Assembly (NCBI GenBank): GCA_018065365.1
Contig: JAGHTH010000063.1
Location: forward strand, 1 to 8,788
Reading direction: 5' to 3'
DNA from: Candidatus Coliplasma caballi
GTDB lineage: Bacteria; Bacillota; Clostridia; Oscillospirales; CAG-382
Length of the DNA stretch: 8,788 nt
This document shows, one piece after another, positions 7,348 through 8,788 of this stretch. Both the position numbers and the translations under genes were made by a program. Under the pieces are notes generated by a model, which saw nothing but the letters and a program-made list of their open reading frames with translations, had not been told where the DNA came from and searched no databases. Within the stretch, counting starts at the first letter, position 1, and each line of letters opens with the position of its first letter.

Positions 7348-7364
7348 AAGGTATAACATACCTT
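7348..7364 (-). promoter_or_regulatory. Perfect dyad at the lipoprotein transcript start
   Basis: AAGGTATGTTATACCTT is a perfect 7-base inverted repeat with a 3-base centre. The predicted transcription start of the promoter at 7369–7397 is near 7362, so the dyad starts at about +1. It could be a repressor operator covering the start site, or a 5' hairpin that stabilises the mRNA. The regulator is unknown. Confidence 0.5.
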
Positions 7365-7368
7365 TTGC

Positions 7369-7397
7369 ATTATAGCACGTCAAAATGCATTTGTCAA
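7369..7397 (-). promoter_or_regulatory. Consensus sigma-A promoter of the lipoprotein–alaS operon
   Basis: The minus strand reads TTGACA (7397–7392), a 17-base spacer, then TATAAT (7374–7369). A TG one base before the -10 box makes it an extended -10. Both hexamers match the consensus exactly, so it should be strong unless repressed. The 52-base leader is too short for a T-box or other riboswitch. The spacer holds a 10-base palindrome, AAATGCATTT (7383–7392). Confidence 0.85.
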
Positions 7398-7434
7398 TTT
7401 TTTTGTGCAAAGTTTCTTTTTTGATATTGACAAA
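7390..7434. repeat. Inverted repeat joining the two divergent -35 boxes
   Basis: TTTGTCAAT (7390–7398) and ATTGACAAA (7426–7434) are perfect 9-base inverted copies with a 27-base T-rich centre. Each arm contains one of the two -35 hexamers in opposite orientation, so 6 of the 9 bases follow from consensus promoters facing apart. The match continues one base on the inner side and two on the outer side. It may be a shared regulator site or chance extension. Confidence 0.45.
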
Positions 7435-7455
7435 AGAACGCAAAAGGATTAGAAT
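7427..7455 (+). promoter_or_regulatory. Sigma-A promoter of the epimerase gene
   Basis: TTGACA (7427–7432), a 17-base spacer, then TAGAAT (7450–7455), one mismatch from the -10 consensus. Transcription should start near 7462, giving a leader of about 31 bases to the ATG at 7493. The promoter faces away from the lipoprotein promoter. Confidence 0.8.
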
Positions 7456-7492
7456 AGAGCCGAAGAAAACAAATCAAAAGGACGGTAACATC

Positions 7493-8713
7493 ATGGATAA
7501 GGAACTGATCTCCTCTTACAAGAAGTTCTACAACCATCAGCTGATGGACGACTGTATGCCTTTCTGGATGCAGAGCGATCTGCTGGACAAAAAGTACGGC
7601 GGATACATTACCTGCGTAGACCGCGAAGGCAAGAGCTACAACAACGACAAATCGGGCTGGTTCCAGGGCAGATGCCTCTGGACGTTCTCCACTCTCTGCA
7701 ACCGTTACGGCAAACGCGACGAGTGGGTGGAAGCGGCAAAGCTCGGCGTCGATTTTATCGACAAATACCTGACCGACAAGGACGGCAGAATGTTCTTCAC
7801 GCTGGCGCAGGACGGCAGACCGATCCGCAAGCGCCGCTATATGTTCACCGAGAGCTTCTACGTCATGTCCATGGCGGAATACGGTCTGATGACCGGCGAC
7901 AAATCCTACATTCAGAAAGCCGAGGATTGCTATGAGGGTATGCTGCGGATGTTCCGCGATCCCTCCAGCGATCCCTACAAGATCACGCCCAAGACCTATG
8001 CGGAGACGCGTGAAGAAGTCGCTTCCGCGGTGCCGATGGTGTTGGTTTCGACCGCGCAGCTTCTGCGCCGCGTCGATCCCGCAAAGGCGGCTTACTACAC
8101 CAAGATCGCGCAGGATATGGCGGAGAACATCATCAAACTGCACTGGAAGCCCGAGCTCGGCTGCGTTCTCGAGACCGTCGGCCCGAACGGCGAGTTCATC
8201 GACACCCCCGCAGGCCGCTGCATCAACCCCGGGCATTCCATGGAGAACAGCTGGTTCTTGATGAACCAATACCTCTACACCGGCGACGAGGAACTGCTGA
8301 AGACCGCTCTGAAGATCTTTGAATGCTCTTCCGAATGGGGCTGGGACAAGGAGTACGGCGGCTACATCTACTTTACCGACGTCAACGGCAGACCGCCCGA
8401 ACAGCTCGAGCACGATATGAAACTGTGGTGGGTACACGACGAAGCGCTCATCGCTTCCCTGCTCGCTTACAACATCACGGGCGACGAGAAATACTTTAAG
8501 ATGTTCGAGCGCGTCCACGCGTATTCGTTCGGTCATTTTGCCGACAAGGACTGCGGCGAGTGGTACGGCTATCTGCACAAGGACGGTACCGTTTCGCACA
8601 CGCAGAAGGGCTCCATGTGGAAAGGCCCGTTCCATTATCCGCGTATGCTGATGAATATGGAATACATCCTCGACAAGTGCGAAAAAGGCGAGAAAGTCGA
8701 TTCTCTGCTGTAA
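7493..8713 (+). CDS. N-acylglucosamine 2-epimerase family protein (AGE/RenBP)
   Basis: This encodes 406 residues, matching the family's usual 390–410. The family folds as an (alpha/alpha)6 barrel and interconverts GlcNAc and ManNAc, or related sugars, in the cytoplasm. Family motifs seen are WFQGRCLWTFS (56–66, Arg60), PMVLVSTAQLL (181–191), NPGHSMENSWFLM (245–257, His248), EYGGYIYFTD (287–296), KLWWVHDEAL (310–319, Glu317), GEWYGYLHKDG (355–365) and KGPFHYPRML (377–386, His381 and Arg384). The two histidines and their spacing fit the proposed catalytic pair of bacterial AGE. All expected residues are present. Cellobiose 2-epimerase is a less likely relative. The ATG at 7493 follows AAAAGGA by 10 bases; an upstream in-frame ATG at 7385 lies before the promoter. 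The downstream partial gene is probably in the same operon. The true substrate cannot be told from sequence. Confidence 0.9.
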   Translation: MDKELISSYKKFYNHQLMDDCMPFWMQSDLLDKKYGGYITCVDREGKSYNNDKSGWFQGRCLWTFSTLCNRYGKRDEWVEAAKLGVDFIDKYLTDKDGRMFFTLAQDGRPIRKRRYMFTESFYVMSMAEYGLMTGDKSYIQKAEDCYEGMLRMFRDPSSDPYKITPKTYAETREEVASAVPMVLVSTAQLLRRVDPAKAAYYTKIAQDMAENIIKLHWKPELGCVLETVGPNGEFIDTPAGRCINPGHSMENSWFLMNQYLYTGDEELLKTALKIFECSSEWGWDKEYGGYIYFTDVNGRPPEQLEHDMKLWWVHDEALIASLLAYNITGDEKYFKMFERVHAYSFGHFADKDCGEWYGYLHKDGTVSHTQKGSMWKGPFHYPRMLMNMEYILDKCEKGEKVDSLL

Positions 8714-8737
8714 AAAACAAGAAAAGGAACTGCAACG

Positions 8738-8788
8738 ATGCCAAACGTATTCTCTCCGTTGGAGATCGAATCCTCGATCAACCCCGTG
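8738..8788 (+). CDS. Partial: N-terminus of unidentified protein, possibly an NADH:flavin oxidoreductase
   Basis: Seventeen codons are visible before the right edge: MPNVFSPLEIESSINPV. AAAAGGAA lies 8 bases before the ATG, and the gap from the epimerase stop is 24 bases, so it is a real start and a likely operon partner. The opening LFSPL-x-I-like pattern resembles the start of Old Yellow Enzyme-type NADH:flavin oxidoreductases, where an L-K-N-R-I motif should come next, just outside the window. With so few residues the family is a guess; that it is a gene is fairly safe. Confidence 0.6.
   Translation, partial: MPNVFSPLEIESSINPV

Noticed and set aside
7308..7370. ATG at 7370 as the lipoprotein start
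   Set aside because: That ATG overlaps the TATAAT -10 box, so it lies upstream of the transcript. The GTG at 7310 gives a normal lipoprotein signal peptide and has a ribosome site.
7394..8635. 413-codon minus-strand frame opposite the epimerase
   Set aside because: It covers the whole epimerase in reverse and runs through the divergent promoter region. The epimerase has all its family motifs, so this frame is a by-product of codon bias.

Overview
This window looks like an ordinary chromosomal housekeeping segment from a moderately GC-rich member of the Clostridia (Bacillota). The pointers are strong AGGAGG-type ribosome binding sites, AT-rich vegetative promoters in otherwise GC-rich DNA, tightly packed genes, the comEC–holA order common in Firmicutes, and a Toprim/DUF4093 protein and BspA-like lipoprotein of clostridial type. 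I cannot name genus or species. I see no rRNA, tRNA, CRISPR array, transposase, phage gene or integration scar.

Layout. Seven genes lie on the minus strand and are read from right to left. First are a BspA-like leucine-rich-repeat lipoprotein (7310–6435), alanyl-tRNA synthetase alaS (6410–3771), a HinT-like HIT hydrolase (3746–3402) and a short ComEC without its usual C-terminal nuclease-like domain (3397–1850). The gaps between these four are 24, 24 and 4 bases, so they look like one operon behind a consensus promoter at 7369–7397. After a 131-base gap with its own extended -10 promoter (1756–1784), a second unit follows: DNA polymerase III delta subunit holA (1718–621), a Toprim/DUF4093 RNase M5-like protein (634–44, overlapping holA by 14 bases) and the first 16 codons of an MtaB-type tRNA methylthiotransferase (47–1, overlapping by ATGA and cut by the window edge).

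On the plus strand, reading away from the lipoprotein, is an N-acylglucosamine 2-epimerase family gene (7493–8713) with its own consensus promoter (7427–7455). The first 17 codons of a probable operon partner follow (8738 onward). The two divergent promoters sit in a 182-base intergenic region. Their -35 boxes form a 9-base inverted repeat, and a separate 7-base dyad lies at the start of the lipoprotein transcript.

The minus-strand genes cover aminoacylation (AlaRS), possible clearance of aminoacyl-adenylates (HinT), membrane DNA transport (ComEC), clamp loading (HolA), RNA processing (Toprim protein) and tRNA modification (MtaB). The plus-strand unit is amino-sugar or sugar metabolism. I found no convincing new biological system. 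The points most worth a second look are the ComEC lacking its metallo-beta-lactamase domain, the cell-surface lipoprotein leading the alaS operon with no T-box, and the symmetrical divergent promoter region. No stretch over 300 bases lacks a gene.
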